Shown: in pieces, positions 8,631 to 18,783 of the stretch | How positions within the stretch are numbered: the stretch's first letter is position 1 | Layout: every line of letters begins with the position of its first letter | NCBI RefSeq assembly: GCF_000417875.1 | Contig: NW_006920894.1 | Span: forward strand, 1 to 25,904 | From: Pseudozyma flocculosa PF-1 | Taxonomy: Eukaryota > Basidiomycota > Ustilaginomycetes > Ustilaginales > Ustilaginaceae | Length of the DNA: 25,904 nucleotides | Direction: 5' to 3' | Notes under the pieces: model-generated | What the model saw: the letters and a program-made list of their open reading frames with translations, nothing else | Told to the model about the DNA's origin: nothing | The model's database searches: none | Translations under genes and position numbers: made by a program

Positions 8631-10273
8631 ATGGCCACCCGCGCTCCCGCGAGGATCCCCTCGCAGAACCCCGCCCCTCCCACCAGCCATGCCCAGGTGC
8701 AACAGCAGCAGCAGCAGCAGCAGGCGGCGGCAGCGGCCGCGGTGCAGCAGGACGCCCTCTCGGTCATCCTCGTGACGGCGGGATACGACCACACCATCCG
8801 CTTCTGGGAGGCATGGTCCGGCATCTGCTCGCGCACCATCCAGCATCCAGACAGCCAGGTCAACCGCCTCGCCATCAGCCCAGACAAGCGCTACCTCGCC
8901 GCCGCCGCAAACACCCACATCCGCCTCTACGACTGCAGCGTCAGCCCGCCCCCCAACCTCAACGTCGCAGGCGGGGCTGCCGGCGCCGCCGCAGGGCAGC
9001 AGGCCCAGCACGGCAACACCAACCCCGTCGTCACCTACGACGGCCACGTCGGCAACGTCACCAGCATCGCCTGGCACTGCGACGCAAAGTGGCTCGTATC
9101 GGGCAGCGAGGACGGCACCCTCAAGATCTGGGACACGAGGTGAGCGGGCCACCAGTCCACAGCGCCAACAGAGGCCGTCGTAATCTGAGCAGCATCCTGC
9201 TTTCTTGTCCCTCTCGACTCGGGCCACTCCTCCCCTTACCCCGCACAGAACATCACGCGCCCAGCGCGTCTATGACCACCGGGCCCCCGTCAACGACGTC
9301 GTCGTCCACCCGAACCAGGGCGAGCTGGTATCGTGCGACCAGGCGGGCAGCGTAAAGGTGTGGGACCTCGGCGAGAACGGCTGCAGTCACGAGCTGGTGC
9401 CCGAGGAAGAGGTGCCGATACGCTCCGTCACCGTGGCGTCGGACGGCAGCTGCCTCGTGGCGGGTAACAACAAGGTGCGTCCCAGCCACGGGTCTAGATA
9501 GCGGTCGGGCGCTGGTGGATCACGCCGAAGCTGACCTTCGGCCCTTGTTGCTCTCCTCCACGTGCTGCCGTGCACCTCGCAGGGCAACGTCTACGTCTGG
9601 CGCATCCAGAACGGCGCCTACGACGTCGATGGCCAGCCGCTGCCGCCGGGCCAGGGCGACTTTACCGACCTCCAACCGGTAACCAAGTTCTCGGCGCACG
9701 AAAAGTACCTGACTCGATGCCTGCTCAGCCCAGATGTCAAGTGAGTCGGCGGCGGCGGCGGCACTGAACAGAAAGCTCGAGGACGGGCAGGTTGCCGCAG
9801 TGTGTCCGTGCCGGCGACACGCCTTCTGACGCTTCTCTGCCCCTGCTCTTCCCCTTCTGACCTTCCATCGCCGGCCCTTGACTCGACAGACACCTTGCCA
9901 CATGCTCGGCGGATGCGACGGTCAAGATCTGGGACACGTCCAACTACTCGTTTGCGCTGGAAAAGACGCTGGTGGGCCACCAGCGGTGGGTGTGGGACGC
10001 GGCGTTCAGTGCTGACAGCGCGTACCTCGTGACGGGTGAGTACGGCGGCCAGTCGGGGCCTCTCTGTCGTTGATCCGACGCACGTGGATCCGACTGACCT
10101 TGACCTGAACCTTGACCGTGCGCGCATGTGTCGTCTGTCATCGATGAGCAGCCTCTTCGGACCACGTTGCGAGGCTGTGGGAGCTGGCGTCGGGCGAGAC
10201 GGTGCGGCAGTACAACGGGCACCACCGCGCGGCCGTGTGCGTGGCGCTCAATGATTCCTCGCTGAGCTTCTGA
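8631..10273 (+). CDS. LST8: LST8, WD40 subunit of TOR complexes 1 and 2
   Basis: LST8 is a seven-bladed WD40 propeller that binds and stabilises the TOR kinase domain in TORC1 and TORC2, linking nutrient state to growth. Five exons: 8631-9139, 9249-9474, 9583-9740, 9890-10035, 10152-10273. All four introns are 108-149 nt with GTGAGC, GTGCGT or GTGAGT donors and CAG acceptors, and the frame is kept throughout, giving 386 residues. Family hallmarks are [14 protein letters not shown] near the start, [57 protein letters not shown] and a final VCVALND. The core matches the usual ~300-residue protein, but about 42 residues precede the conserved start, including Q8 and A6 runs. The only ATG before the conserved core is 8631, in context GCCATGG. 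The N-terminal extension is the one unusual part; identity is secure from the family pattern. Confidence 0.96.
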
Positions 10274-10725
10274 TCGACGTTCGGGGCGAGAGAGGGAGTA
10301 GGGTTCGTTGAGCAATGCGAGCCGTTCTGGTGCCATCGGAGCAGGCTCGATGGCGGTCCAGTGACCCGGCAGCTGTTGAGGCGTGCGTGTGAGAATGGTC
10401 GTCCCTGGTCGAAGGTTGGCCCGCTGGCGCTGGGCAGCCAGAACTCGTTGGGGCTTGGCAGATTGAGCGACCCGCTGAGCTCGAGAGGTTGGGCCCTCGC
10501 TGCCTTGGCTTTTGGCGGGCGCGTGGGTGCGAGAAAGCAGCGGCGATGGCGCGCAAGACGGGAGTGGAGCCCGCGGCTGCTACGCCCGCCTTCCTCCACC
10601 TTTTTCGCTGGAGGCAGAGGGTGAGGGTGCTGCTGCTCCTTGGCGTCGGCTAAGGCTGGATACCTCACTCCCCACCACCACCACCGCCACCACTGTCGTC
10701 ACACCCATTCCTCGTCTCGCTCACA
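10274..10725. other. LST8 3' flank and CCDC174-like promoter
   Basis: No gene seen in these 452 bases. The right end is CT/CA-rich on the + strand (about 10670-10725), which fits a 5' leader running into the ATG at 10726. The left part should contain the LST8 3' UTR. Confidence 0.5.
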
Positions 10726-11987
10726 ATGTCGCGACCGAGCGGCAGCAGCAGCAGCAGAGTGGGCCACTCTAGCTTCCTCTCGCTCAAGGCCGACCTCGAA
10801 TCGCTCAAACACGATCGCCCCTCGTCGTCCTCATCGCCGTCGTCGTCGCTGCTGGGAAAACGCAAGACGGCATCGACGTCCAGGCTCTCGTCTACCTTCC
10901 TCGATACCGCACCGACCTCTACAAGGACCCGCAAAAGGGGGAATGGCGGCGAGGGAGGCGCAAAGACGCGGGCGACGTCGGCGTGGTCCCACACGCCCTC
11001 GGCGCAGCTCGACGAGATCCGCACCAACCTCGAGCGAAAGGCGAGGATCTACGACCGGCTGTCGCGCGGCCTGCATGCCGGGATCGACGACGAGGAGCTG
11101 AAGGAGAGCGTGGTGGATTGGGACGCCAAGATCGCCGCCGCAGCCGCCGTGGACGAGGAGGAAGATGGGGGCCGTCGCTCGCCCTCTGCATCGTCGAGTA
11201 GCAGTCGGGATCAAGAGAACGACTACGACGACGCAGAGGGCGACGAGGAGATCGAGTACGTCGACGACCTGGGCCGGACCAGGCGGGCGAGGAAGCGCGA
11301 CATCCCACGCGAGTTCCTCCCCGTCTCGCTCGGCGGACGGCTCGAGGAAGATGCGCTGGGGCCGGGGGCACACGGCGGCGGCGGCGACGACGAGGACACG
11401 ACGGCCATCTACGGGCCCTCGACGTCGTTCCCAGTCTACCGACCCCCTTCGCCCGTCATGGCCGCACGGCGGTCCAAGCTCGAGGCGACGGCGCACCAGG
11501 AGCGCCACTTTGACGCCGACTGGGAGGTGCGGCAGCGCGGTGCGGCCTTTTACCGCTTCGCAAAGGACGGAGACGAGAGGAGGCGGCAGATGCAGCGCCT
11601 GCAGGACGAACGGGACACGACCGAGGCCAAGAGGCGCGGCGGCGGTGGCGCAGACGACACCACGGCGTCGGCGCAAGCAAGAGGTCAGGGCCAAGGCAGC
11701 GGTCGGGACCGAGGCGGAGCGACGAGGGCGGCAGCGGCAGCGGCGGCGGCGGCGGGGAGGGAGAAGAGGGAGAGGATGCTCCGCGTCGCGCAAGAAGTCG
11801 NNNNNNNNNNNNNNNNNNNNAGAGGGAGAGGATGCTCCGCGTCCGTCGGCAAGAAGTCGAGGCGGTGCGGAGGAGCGTGCTCGGCGACGAGGCGTACGAG
11901 GCGCGCAGGCGGACCATCGAGGACGAGAGGCTACTGGGCCTCTTGCCGGCGTCGGCGTCGGCGTCGGCGTCGGCCTCGGTGCAGTGA
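10726..11987 (+). CDS. CCDC174-like nuclear coiled-coil protein, interrupted by assembly gap
   Basis: Resembles the eukaryotic CCDC174 family (DUF4078), nuclear proteins linked in animals to RNA processing. Visible family features are an N-terminal Ser-rich start, a coiled segment with LERKARIYDRL, the signature EYVDDLGRTRR near residues 177-187, and the DUF4078-type block HFDADWEVRQRGAAFYRF plus following charged helix near 260-303. The ATG at 10726 follows a CT-rich leader; no intron is needed. The frame runs into 20 Ns (11801-11820). After the gap a different reading phase continues the same charged helix and stops at 11985-11987 after a Ser/Ala repeat from GTCGGC units. The sequences on both sides of the gap are near copies of each other; merging them restores one frame and a protein of about 400 residues. 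This is therefore probably an intact gene with an assembly fault, not a pseudogene. Its neighbour on the right is convergent. Confidence 0.85.
11801..11820. other. 20-N assembly gap, likely false (unmerged overlap)
   Basis: The 36 bases before the gap (11765-11800) and the 39 bases after it (11821-11859) share 23 identical bases, then GCG versus CGTCGG, then 10 identical bases. The 56-base offset explains the phase shift across the gap, and collapsing the overlap keeps the CCDC174-like frame open. Confidence 0.85.
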
Positions 11988-12293
11988 TGGCGCCGGCGCC
12001 GGCGTGCGGGCCATCGTCGTCGCTGTGCAGGCTGTTTGCTCGGGCGGGCGGCGTCGTCGATGCCCGCGAGCGGAGGTCCAGGCTGGGTTTGTCGCCCCGT
12101 CAATCCTCAAGAGCGTTTGTGACGCAAACACGCACCCCGCAGCCCACGACGACGACGATCCGAGCACATCGATACCCATCCTCCGAGCCCTTCACCGCAC
12201 CGCACCGCATCGTATCGCATCCCGTTGCATTAACAACAGCCCGACCGACCGACCGACTGACCGACCGACCGACACCCAACAGCGAAATCGAGT
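11988..12293. other. Convergent 3' region with GACC repeat
   Basis: A 306-base space between the stops of the CCDC174-like gene (+) and the acyltransferase gene (-), holding the two 3' UTRs. It contains a GACC tetramer run at 12241-12273 with one imperfect unit. No gene seen. Confidence 0.6.
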
Positions 12294-13995
12294 CTACATC
12301 CAATCGTCCCTCTTCGTAAATCTGTACCCCGTCACCGTCTCGAGGAGCGGCCGAACAAGGCTGTGGGGTACCATGTCGATGTACCAGAATCCAGCCTCGA
12401 CGTACTCGTCCATGAGGAGCGCGCCCGTCGCCGCAAACCAGAGTAGGACCCAGGCGATGCCGCTCCACGCGTCGCTGCGCACCAGGCCGAGGGGCTTGAG
12501 CGCCAGCCGCTCCAGGGCGATGCCGAGTGGCTGCACCAGGAAAAAGGCGGCGCTGCCGAGCGGAAGACGGTGCAGCATGATGTAGTTGGGTAGGCTGTGC
12601 AGTAGCGCCGAAAGCGTAAAGGCTAGCAGGGACGTGAGGAGCGTCTCGCCGTGGCTTCTTTGTCGTGGTGCCCGTGCCCGTGGCCGTGTCTTGTCGTCAT
12701 CGTCGTCGTCTTCTTTCGGAGCAGACGATGGTGCACGGCCATTGACGGTGCCGATTGCGGTTGCGCAAGGCGGGCCGACTACGACGAGGTCAACGAGGCC
12801 GCGGGGTAGACCGACAAAGGAATCGCGGAAAAGGCCGTGCCAGAAGCGGGCCCAGAAGCGTTCGAGGTCGCCGAGAAAGTGGGTCCAGTCTGCGCCTCGC
12901 CTTCCTCCCTTCTGCCCCGAATGAGGATGAGGGTGAGGATGAGGATGAGTATTAGGATGAGGATGAGGAGGATGAGGATAAAGGACGGAGAGGGGAGCGT
13001 GGCGCGGAGCACCAAAGAGGGGTCTCCAGTCTTGCGGGGTGCCGAGGCCGAGGGTGACGCAGACGAGGCTGAGGACGAGGTAGGACGTGGTTAGTGCGAA
13101 TACGCCCTGGGCGCCCGCGAGGAAGGTATCGAGTACCAGGGCCGGCAGCGGCTGGCAGCGGATGCAGGACGTGTGGAGCGACGCGCGGGTCTGGGAGAGG
13201 GTGTTGAGCAGGTCGAGGATCAGACTGTCCCGCGTGGCAAGGGTGGCGTTGGTGGAATGGGGGAAGAGCCTCGTTCGTGTCAGCGAGGGAGCGAGAGGAG
13301 GGAGGGTGATGGAACGAAGAGGGATCGACAGTCGACGCTGCGGGGAGGCGGGGGGAGACTTACAGGTTGCGAGCGAGGCGGACGAGGTTGTAGCCTATCC
13401 ACTTGGAACGTCCGCCTCGCACGACGGCATCTGGCCAAGTGGGCCAGGAGCGACGATGGGCGCAGCCCCACTTCCATCCGACGCCGCGCAGCGACATCCA
13501 CCCGTCGGCCGCCCAGCGTATCCTCTCGAGTCCAAACCGTTTCGGTACCTCCTCTTGCCTCTCCCGCTCGTTGCCGGTGGTCGGGGTGGTGATGCGCTTC
13601 CAAGCCGGCATGCCCACGGAGCACGGACTGGCCCGCGGACCACCGAGGCGGGCGACGTGGCGGAGGATGCGGAAGACGGTGACGACGTTCTGGTTGGCCA
13701 CGGCGAAGATGGCGATGTTGAGGAGCGCGCGCTTCTCTGGCCATCCTGGCTCGCCCCTCTGCCCATCGTACAGTCCAGGGGAGGTTGATGCTGAAGCGGA
13801 GGCGGCAGCGGCGGGGGAGAGGTGGTAGAGAATGACGAGTCCGAGGGCATGGAGGGCGAGGAGGATCGAGGTGTAGGTCCACCGTGTGGCCGTACTGCGC
13901 TCGACTGCGTCGTTGAGCGGAGGGAGGACGAGGTAGAGGATGAAGAGGATGTGCGGTAGTGCTAGTGTGGTTGCTGTCGTCGTCGTGGTCGACAT
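12294..13995 (-). CDS. Wax-synthase-type membrane acyltransferase (MBOAT-like)
   Basis: A polytopic membrane protein resembling fungal wax-synthase-domain proteins, which transfer acyl groups to alcohols or other lipid or secondary-metabolite acceptors, probably at the ER. Two exons, 13995-13364 and 13269-12294, give 535 residues. The intron (94 nt) has donor GTAAGT and a CTGAC branch site close to a GAG acceptor; a CAG acceptor at 13226-13225 stays in frame and would shorten the protein by 15 residues. Features: a hydrophobic N-terminus, SLRGVGWKWG near 168-177, FWARFWH near 349-355, and LLHSLPNY with the candidate catalytic His near 435, followed by hydrophobic segments to the C-terminus. 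These fit the family's RG-GW-W, FW-RWH and H-containing motifs. Odd points are a His-Pro repeat (about 308-327) encoded by a microsatellite and an acidic DDDDDDDK insert just before the catalytic helix. Substrate unknown; no biosynthetic cluster surrounds it. Confidence 0.78.
12920..12980. repeat. GAGGAT-type microsatellite inside the acyltransferase gene
   Basis: Imperfect GATGAG/GAGGAT units. On the minus strand they are read in frame as alternating His-Pro codons within exon 2 of the acyltransferase. No internal stop or frameshift results. Confidence 0.85.
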
Positions 13996-14495
13996 CGTGG
14001 TCCTTGTCGCGGCCCGTATGGTGGCGTGGTGGTAGTGTCGGTGTCGGTGTCGGTGTTGGGGGTTAGAGGAAAGGGAGGAGAGAGAGGGGGGGTTGGAAGT
14101 GGGGCCTCTGACGTCGGAGGCTGGCTCCTCGACGGCACGGCCGCTTGTCCTGCGTGGCGCGACTGACCGACTGCCTGACGGACGGAGGGAAAGGCCGCTA
14201 GGGGTGATCCGATTTGAAACAAGCAGAGCCAGCAGGAGCGGCCCGGGCTAGCAGCACCTTTGCTGCTAGAGGTTTGGAGCGGAAGAGGTCCGATAGCAAA
14301 GAGAGAGAGGGAGAGGTAGGTGGGGGTGAAATAGAGCTCCCTGGAAATTCCAACGGTAGGCAGGCCCGCTGGGCTGGCTGGCTGGCTGGCTTCTTCCAAA
14401 CTGACACGCGCCGCGCCGCCTGTCATGCCTGCCTGGCCATGCACGGCCCACGCGGGTACCGGTGCGGAGCTCGACTGGTAGCAGATCCGAATTGG

Positions 14496-14527
<32 letters not shown>

Positions 14528-14793
14528 TGCCTCGCTGGCCCTCGCCCTCGGCCTCGGCCCGCGGTCCCGATAACACTTCCGGTCCAGGCCGATGCTGCCA
14601 GTGGCCGCCACTACTCTGCTCCACTCCTTCGGCCCTCTTTCCTGTCTGCCGCACTGCCTGGCACCGCCTCGCACACACAGACCACGCCAGCAGGTGCCCG
14701 ACGACGTCAGACCACCACGCATGGTCCCGTCGGTCCAAGGGCCTTGCACCATTACAGTCGCTTCCGTGACTGAGACGAGACGTGTCTCCCCGT
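13996..14793. other. Promoter region of the acyltransferase gene
   Basis: About 800 bases between the start of the acyltransferase and the stop of the next minus-strand gene. It holds GTGTCG units near 14036-14055, GGCT units near 14372-14395 and a GCCT tract. No gene supported; frames here are low-complexity. Confidence 0.5.
14497..14532. repeat. GCCT tetranucleotide repeat
   Basis: Seven perfect GCCT units (14497-14524), then GTCT and one more GCCT. Confidence 0.92.
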
Positions 14794-16157
14794 TCACTCC
14801 CAATCCGAATCTTCGTCGCTCTCGCCGCCGCCGCCGCCGCTCTCCTTCTTGGCCGGTGTAGTCGCTGCTGGCGTCGCCGTCGCTGTCGCCGCCGCTGACG
14901 CCCCCTTGGCCTTTGAGGCATCCTTTGCCGGCGTTTCAGCAGCAGCAGCAGTAGTAGCAGCCGAAGCCGCTGACTCGCCCGCCGGCTTGGCCTCGTCGCC
15001 CGCCACCTGGTCCTCTTCGTCCCACACAAACCCGTCCTCGTCCTCGTCGCTCTCCCTGGCACCCTTTGCCCCCTGCGCCGCCGCCGGCTGCGGCTGCTGC
15101 TGCGGCGGCGGCGGCGGCGCGGCGTGACTCTCCTCGATCACCTCCTGTCGATGGCCCTCTGCGCCATCTTCCTCGGGCGGCACGATGCGCACCAGCTCCC
15201 CCGCCAGCTGGCGCATGTCTTTGCCGAGATCCTTTGCAAAGCTCTCGCTCGCCTCGAGGTAGCGCGACGCAATCTGCTGCGACTGCTTGAGGTCCAGGTG
15301 CGGCAGGTGCGACTGGATCGTGCGCGACAGGCTCGACAGCGTAGTCTGCGCGGTCGCCACGTCGTCTCCTCGCCCTCCTGCCGCCTCGCCTTGCTCTCGC
15401 TCCTGCTGCTGCGCGGTGGGCAGCGAAGCCAGGATGTTTTTCTGCAGCGCTGCCACGCGCGGGTCCGACGTGAGCTGCGTCGTGATGCGGCTGAAAAACG
15501 ACGTCGCCGCCTCGAGCGGGTGGGCCAGGGCGGCGTCGTCGGTGGCCGTCGTGGTGGTGGTGGTGAACAAAGCTGCACCCGCATCCTGCGACTGGTCGTC
15601 GAGCTGCCTCTGCTTTCCCTTTGCATCGGGCGACGAGGTCGACGTTGGCGTCGCTAGGTCGGCGGAGGGGGCGGCTGCTGCTGCTGCTGCTGCTGCGAGG
15701 TCGATGTCCGAGGTGGGGGGCTGAGATGCGGCGAGGGCATCGTTTCTCGCCTTTGCCTGCGCGTCGCTGAGCTGCGCCTCGAGGCGAGAGTACTCGGACT
15801 TTGCCATGTTGAGCAGCCCGCCCTGGGAGTCGACGTGCTGCTTTGCCTGCGAGGGGGGAGGGGGGCCCAGAGGCGGGGGCAAGATCAGGGCCGTGTCAGA
15901 GAGAGGCCTGTGTGTGACGAGGAACGAGTGATATCTCTGCGGCCCACCTTTTGTGTCACGCCGGACCACCACGAGGATATGCCCGTGACGAGGTTGGAGA
16001 TTTCCTGCTGGGCCTGCTGGGTGGCGGGTGCCGAGGCCGAGGCAGCGACGCTGGCGGCGGCATCGTCTGCGTGGTCGTCGTCGTGGGAGCGGTCCTGGTC
16101 GTCGCTGTGCTGCAGCTGGGTCGTCTGCTGTGTGAGTGCCTTGTCGTAGATGTCCAT
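14794..16157 (-). CDS. Acidic coiled-coil protein, possibly BSD-protein-like (hypothetical)
   Basis: Two exons, 16157-15948 and 15846-14794, joined across a 101-nt intron (donor GTGGGC, CTGAC branch site, acceptor CGCAG) in phase 0, give 420 residues. The ATG at 16157 has a strong context (GCCATGG) and opens MDIYDKALTQQ; a GTG farther upstream was rejected as a start. Features: an acidic, Ala-rich N-terminus, the motif GISSWWSGVTQK at the exon junction, a helical stretch SEYSRLEAQL, a middle block around FFSRITTQL, a helical segment ASRYLEASESFAKDL leading to LVRIVPPEE, then a Pro/Gln and acidic tail ending DEDSDWE. The tryptophan-rich start and the acidic DWE end recall BSD-domain proteins such as BSDC1, but I cannot find a clear BSD domain, so the link is tentative. 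Probably soluble: no signal peptide or membrane segment. It is divergent from the mitochondrial PheRS gene. Confidence 0.68.
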
Positions 16158-16512
16158 GGCGGGCGAGATGATGACGATGAGCTGGGGGAGCGTCACAGGG
16201 GTAGGAGGGAGCGTGGTGGTAGAAGGTGGTGGTGGTGGTGGTGCATGCGTGGGTGGGTGCCTCGCTTTTGGTGCCTAGCGACCTTGGCTGGCCACGGGCG
16301 GACCCTTGCCTTTCCCTGGCAATTTTTGGTGCCATGGCCTGTGCAGGCTACGAAGAATTGGCGCCCAAAAATGCGGGCAAAGAAAAAGCAGGCCCAAAGG
16401 GAGGGCGGGTTCGGGATACGGCCAACTCGGGGCAGGCGGCCGAGTCTTCTTCTCGTCAGCCGCCTTTGCCATCGACCACCACCACCTTCACCTCGCCTCG
16501 CCTCGCCTTCCC
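16158..16512. promoter_or_regulatory. Divergent promoter region shared with mitochondrial PheRS
   Basis: The 355 bases between the two divergent start codons must contain the promoters and 5' leaders of both genes. A GGT microsatellite at about 16225-16243 lies on the side of the minus-strand gene. The + side ends in a CACCACC- and CCTCG-rich leader. I see no clear TATA box. Co-regulation is possible but not shown. Confidence 0.6.
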
Positions 16513-18465
16513 ATGAAGCTCATCCTCGCACCATCGCCATCATCGTCCCGTGCCGCAGCCAGCGCCCTGGGCGCACTCGCAGCGCGACCCGCTCGCCGCT
16601 ATGCCGCCACCGCCCTCGGCCACCGCCCACCATGCTGCCCCGCCTCGGCCAGCCAGCACCGCCCAACCACGGCGGCCACCCCGCTCTCTCATCGCCCTTG
16701 GCTCGCCCCGCATCGCCTCATGTCTACCTCGCTGACCCGGTCGCAACAAGGGCAGCGCCCCTCGTCCCTCTCCGTCCTCGGGCAGACGTACGCCTCGGAC
16801 GACTACACAAACCTGCCTTCGAGCATCCTCTCGCGCCTCGCCCCCTCGCCCACGCTACCCTACCAGCCGCACCACCCGCTCTGCCTCCTCCGCGCCCAGA
16901 TCGAGGAGCAGCTCGGCGCGGCCTACACGCCCATCCGCGCGCCCTCGCCCGTCGTATCCACCCATCTCAACTTTGAGGAGCTCGGCTTCCCCGTCGACCA
17001 CCCGGGCCGCAGCCCCACCGACACCTACTACCTCAACCGCACCACCTGCCTCCGCACCCACACCTCGGCACACGAGGTCGAGACCTTCCGCAACCGACAC
17101 GACCGCTGGCTCCTCACCGCCGACGTCTACCGCCGCGACGAGATCGACGCCTCCCACTACCCCATCTTCCACCAGATGGAGGGCGCAGCCATCTTCCCCA
17201 CCTCGGCCTACGCACCGGGAGGCCAGGTCGAGCTCGAGTGCCAGGAGATGGAAGCCAGGCTGGCACGTGCCAACCTCGAGATCGAGGACACCGTCGACCT
17301 CGACGAGGCAGGCGGCTTCCAGCCCACCCACGACGCGCGATCCGCCCAGCTGGCGTGCCGACACCTAAAGGCCACCCTCAACGGCCTCGTCCTCGACCTC
17401 TTTGGCGAGAGGCACGCACAGGAGCCCTCTTCGTCCAACGGCGGCGGCGGCGGGGATCCGCTGCGTGTGCGCTGGATCGCAGCCACGTTCCCATTCACGT
17501 CGCCCTCGTTTGAGGTCGAGGTGTGGTTCCGCGGCAAGTGGCTCGAGATCCTCGGCTGCGGCGTCGTCATGGAAAACACACTCACAAAGGCCGGCGTCAA
17601 TGCGGTCGGCGGCGGCGGCGAGAAGAAGATGGGCTGGGCATTTGGCTTGGGCCTGGAGCGGATCGCAATGGTGCTGTACAGCATCCCGGACATCCGACTG
17701 TTTTGGAGCCAGGATCGACGTTTCCTCGACCAGTTTATCGTCGACCCCGCGTCGGACCGGGGGAAGCGACAGGAAGGCTTCAGGGATACCATCGATGGTG
17801 GCGGTGGCGGTGGCAAAGACGAAACGGGCGTCTCTGCAGCTGGCGGTGCCCAATCCCCGACAAGGACACCGCGACGGAAACTGGTGACCTTCAAGCCGTA
17901 CAGCAAGTACCCGCCGTGCTACAAGGACGTCTCCTTCTGGCTTCCCTCGTCGTCGTCCTCGGCATGCTCTCAAGGGTCGACCGCAACCACGATCACGGGG
18001 GGTACGCGGTTCCACGAGAATGATTTCTACGAAATCGTACGCGATACGGTAGCCGATCTGGCCGAGGACGTGGTCAAGATTGACGAATTCACCCATCCAA
18101 AGACGGGCCGCGCCAGTCTATGCTACCGCATCAATTACCGTTCCATGGATCGGTGAGTTGCCGTCGCCTCCCCATTGTCTTTGCTTCCCTTCCCTTTCCC
18201 TTTACGTTCTCGTCCCGTCTCGTTTCGTTTCGTTTCGTTTCGGAGGAATTCGAGGCGATTCGAAATGGAAACGAGATGGGTAGAGAAGAGTGGGATGGAA
18301 CGACCGCGCGCGCGGGGGGGGACTGACCACCTTTTTTTTCCACCTTCGACTTTTGGTGTGCAATGGTGTGGCCGCGGCAGGTCACTCGAAAACGAACAAG
18401 TCAATGCGCTCCATGCCAAAGTCGTACAGCGTCTCGTCGACGAGATGCACCTCGAGATTCGATAA
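16513..18465 (+). CDS. MSF1: Mitochondrial phenylalanyl-tRNA synthetase
   Basis: The monomeric mitochondrial enzyme charges mitochondrial tRNA-Phe with phenylalanine using ATP. Two exons, 16513-18152 and 18381-18465, joined across a 228-nt intron (donor GTGAGT, acceptor GGCAG) give 574 residues. The ATG at 16513 opens an Ala/Arg/Ser-rich, acid-poor leader typical of a mitochondrial targeting peptide; the frame is open upstream to 16306 but without ATG. Class II motif 2 is FRNRHDRWLLTADVYRRDEID (about 191-211, one contiguous block), and motif 3 is GWAFGLGLERIAM near 374-386. The C-terminal ferredoxin-fold anticodon-binding domain starts at about FKPYSKYPP (459) and ends in RINYRSMDRSL, with the last 28 residues completed by exon 2. 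Compared with the family there is an extra Gly-rich linker (roughly residues 415-455) between catalytic and anticodon-binding domains and a smaller SSSNGGGGG insert. Identity is secure. Confidence 0.95.
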
Positions 18466-18783
18466 GGTCCATCAGCACGTCTGCCTTCCATCCACCTCTC
18501 CTCTCTGTACGGATCGAGATTTCTCAACAGGATCGGTCGGCCGTCTGTCTGCGGACGACGACGCCCGTGGTCAAAGAGATGGACGAAAGTGAAAGGATGT
18601 GTTGGATTCCGTCATGCTTCTCGCACCTCGGAAAGGTGATCACTGCGGTGATGACGAGGTAGAGATGCAACGAGGTGTGACGACGCTCGCATCTCTGATA
18701 AGGGGACGAGTAGGATCGAGATTGAGGTTGACGGGGCGAACTCCGAACCCTAGCCCGGTTCGGTGCCGATGCGATGGCGAGGT
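18466..18783. other. Convergent 3' region between PheRS and flavoprotein
   Basis: A 318-base space between two convergent stop codons, expected to hold both 3' UTRs. No gene or notable repeat seen. Confidence 0.6.

Noticed and set aside
11988..12585. Continuation of the CCDC174-like frame beyond the gap to 12585
   Set aside because: It is an artefact of the 20-N spacing. The phase that continues the conserved helix stops at 11987, and the continuation overlaps the convergent gene.
13087..13788. Plus-strand open frame of 233 codons opposite the acyltransferase
   Set aside because: It is the antisense shadow of a gene with clear family motifs and has no recognisable domain.
16158..16196. Start of the acidic coiled-coil protein at 16196
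   Set aside because: The codon is GTG. The ATG at 16157 has a strong initiation context and is the natural start.
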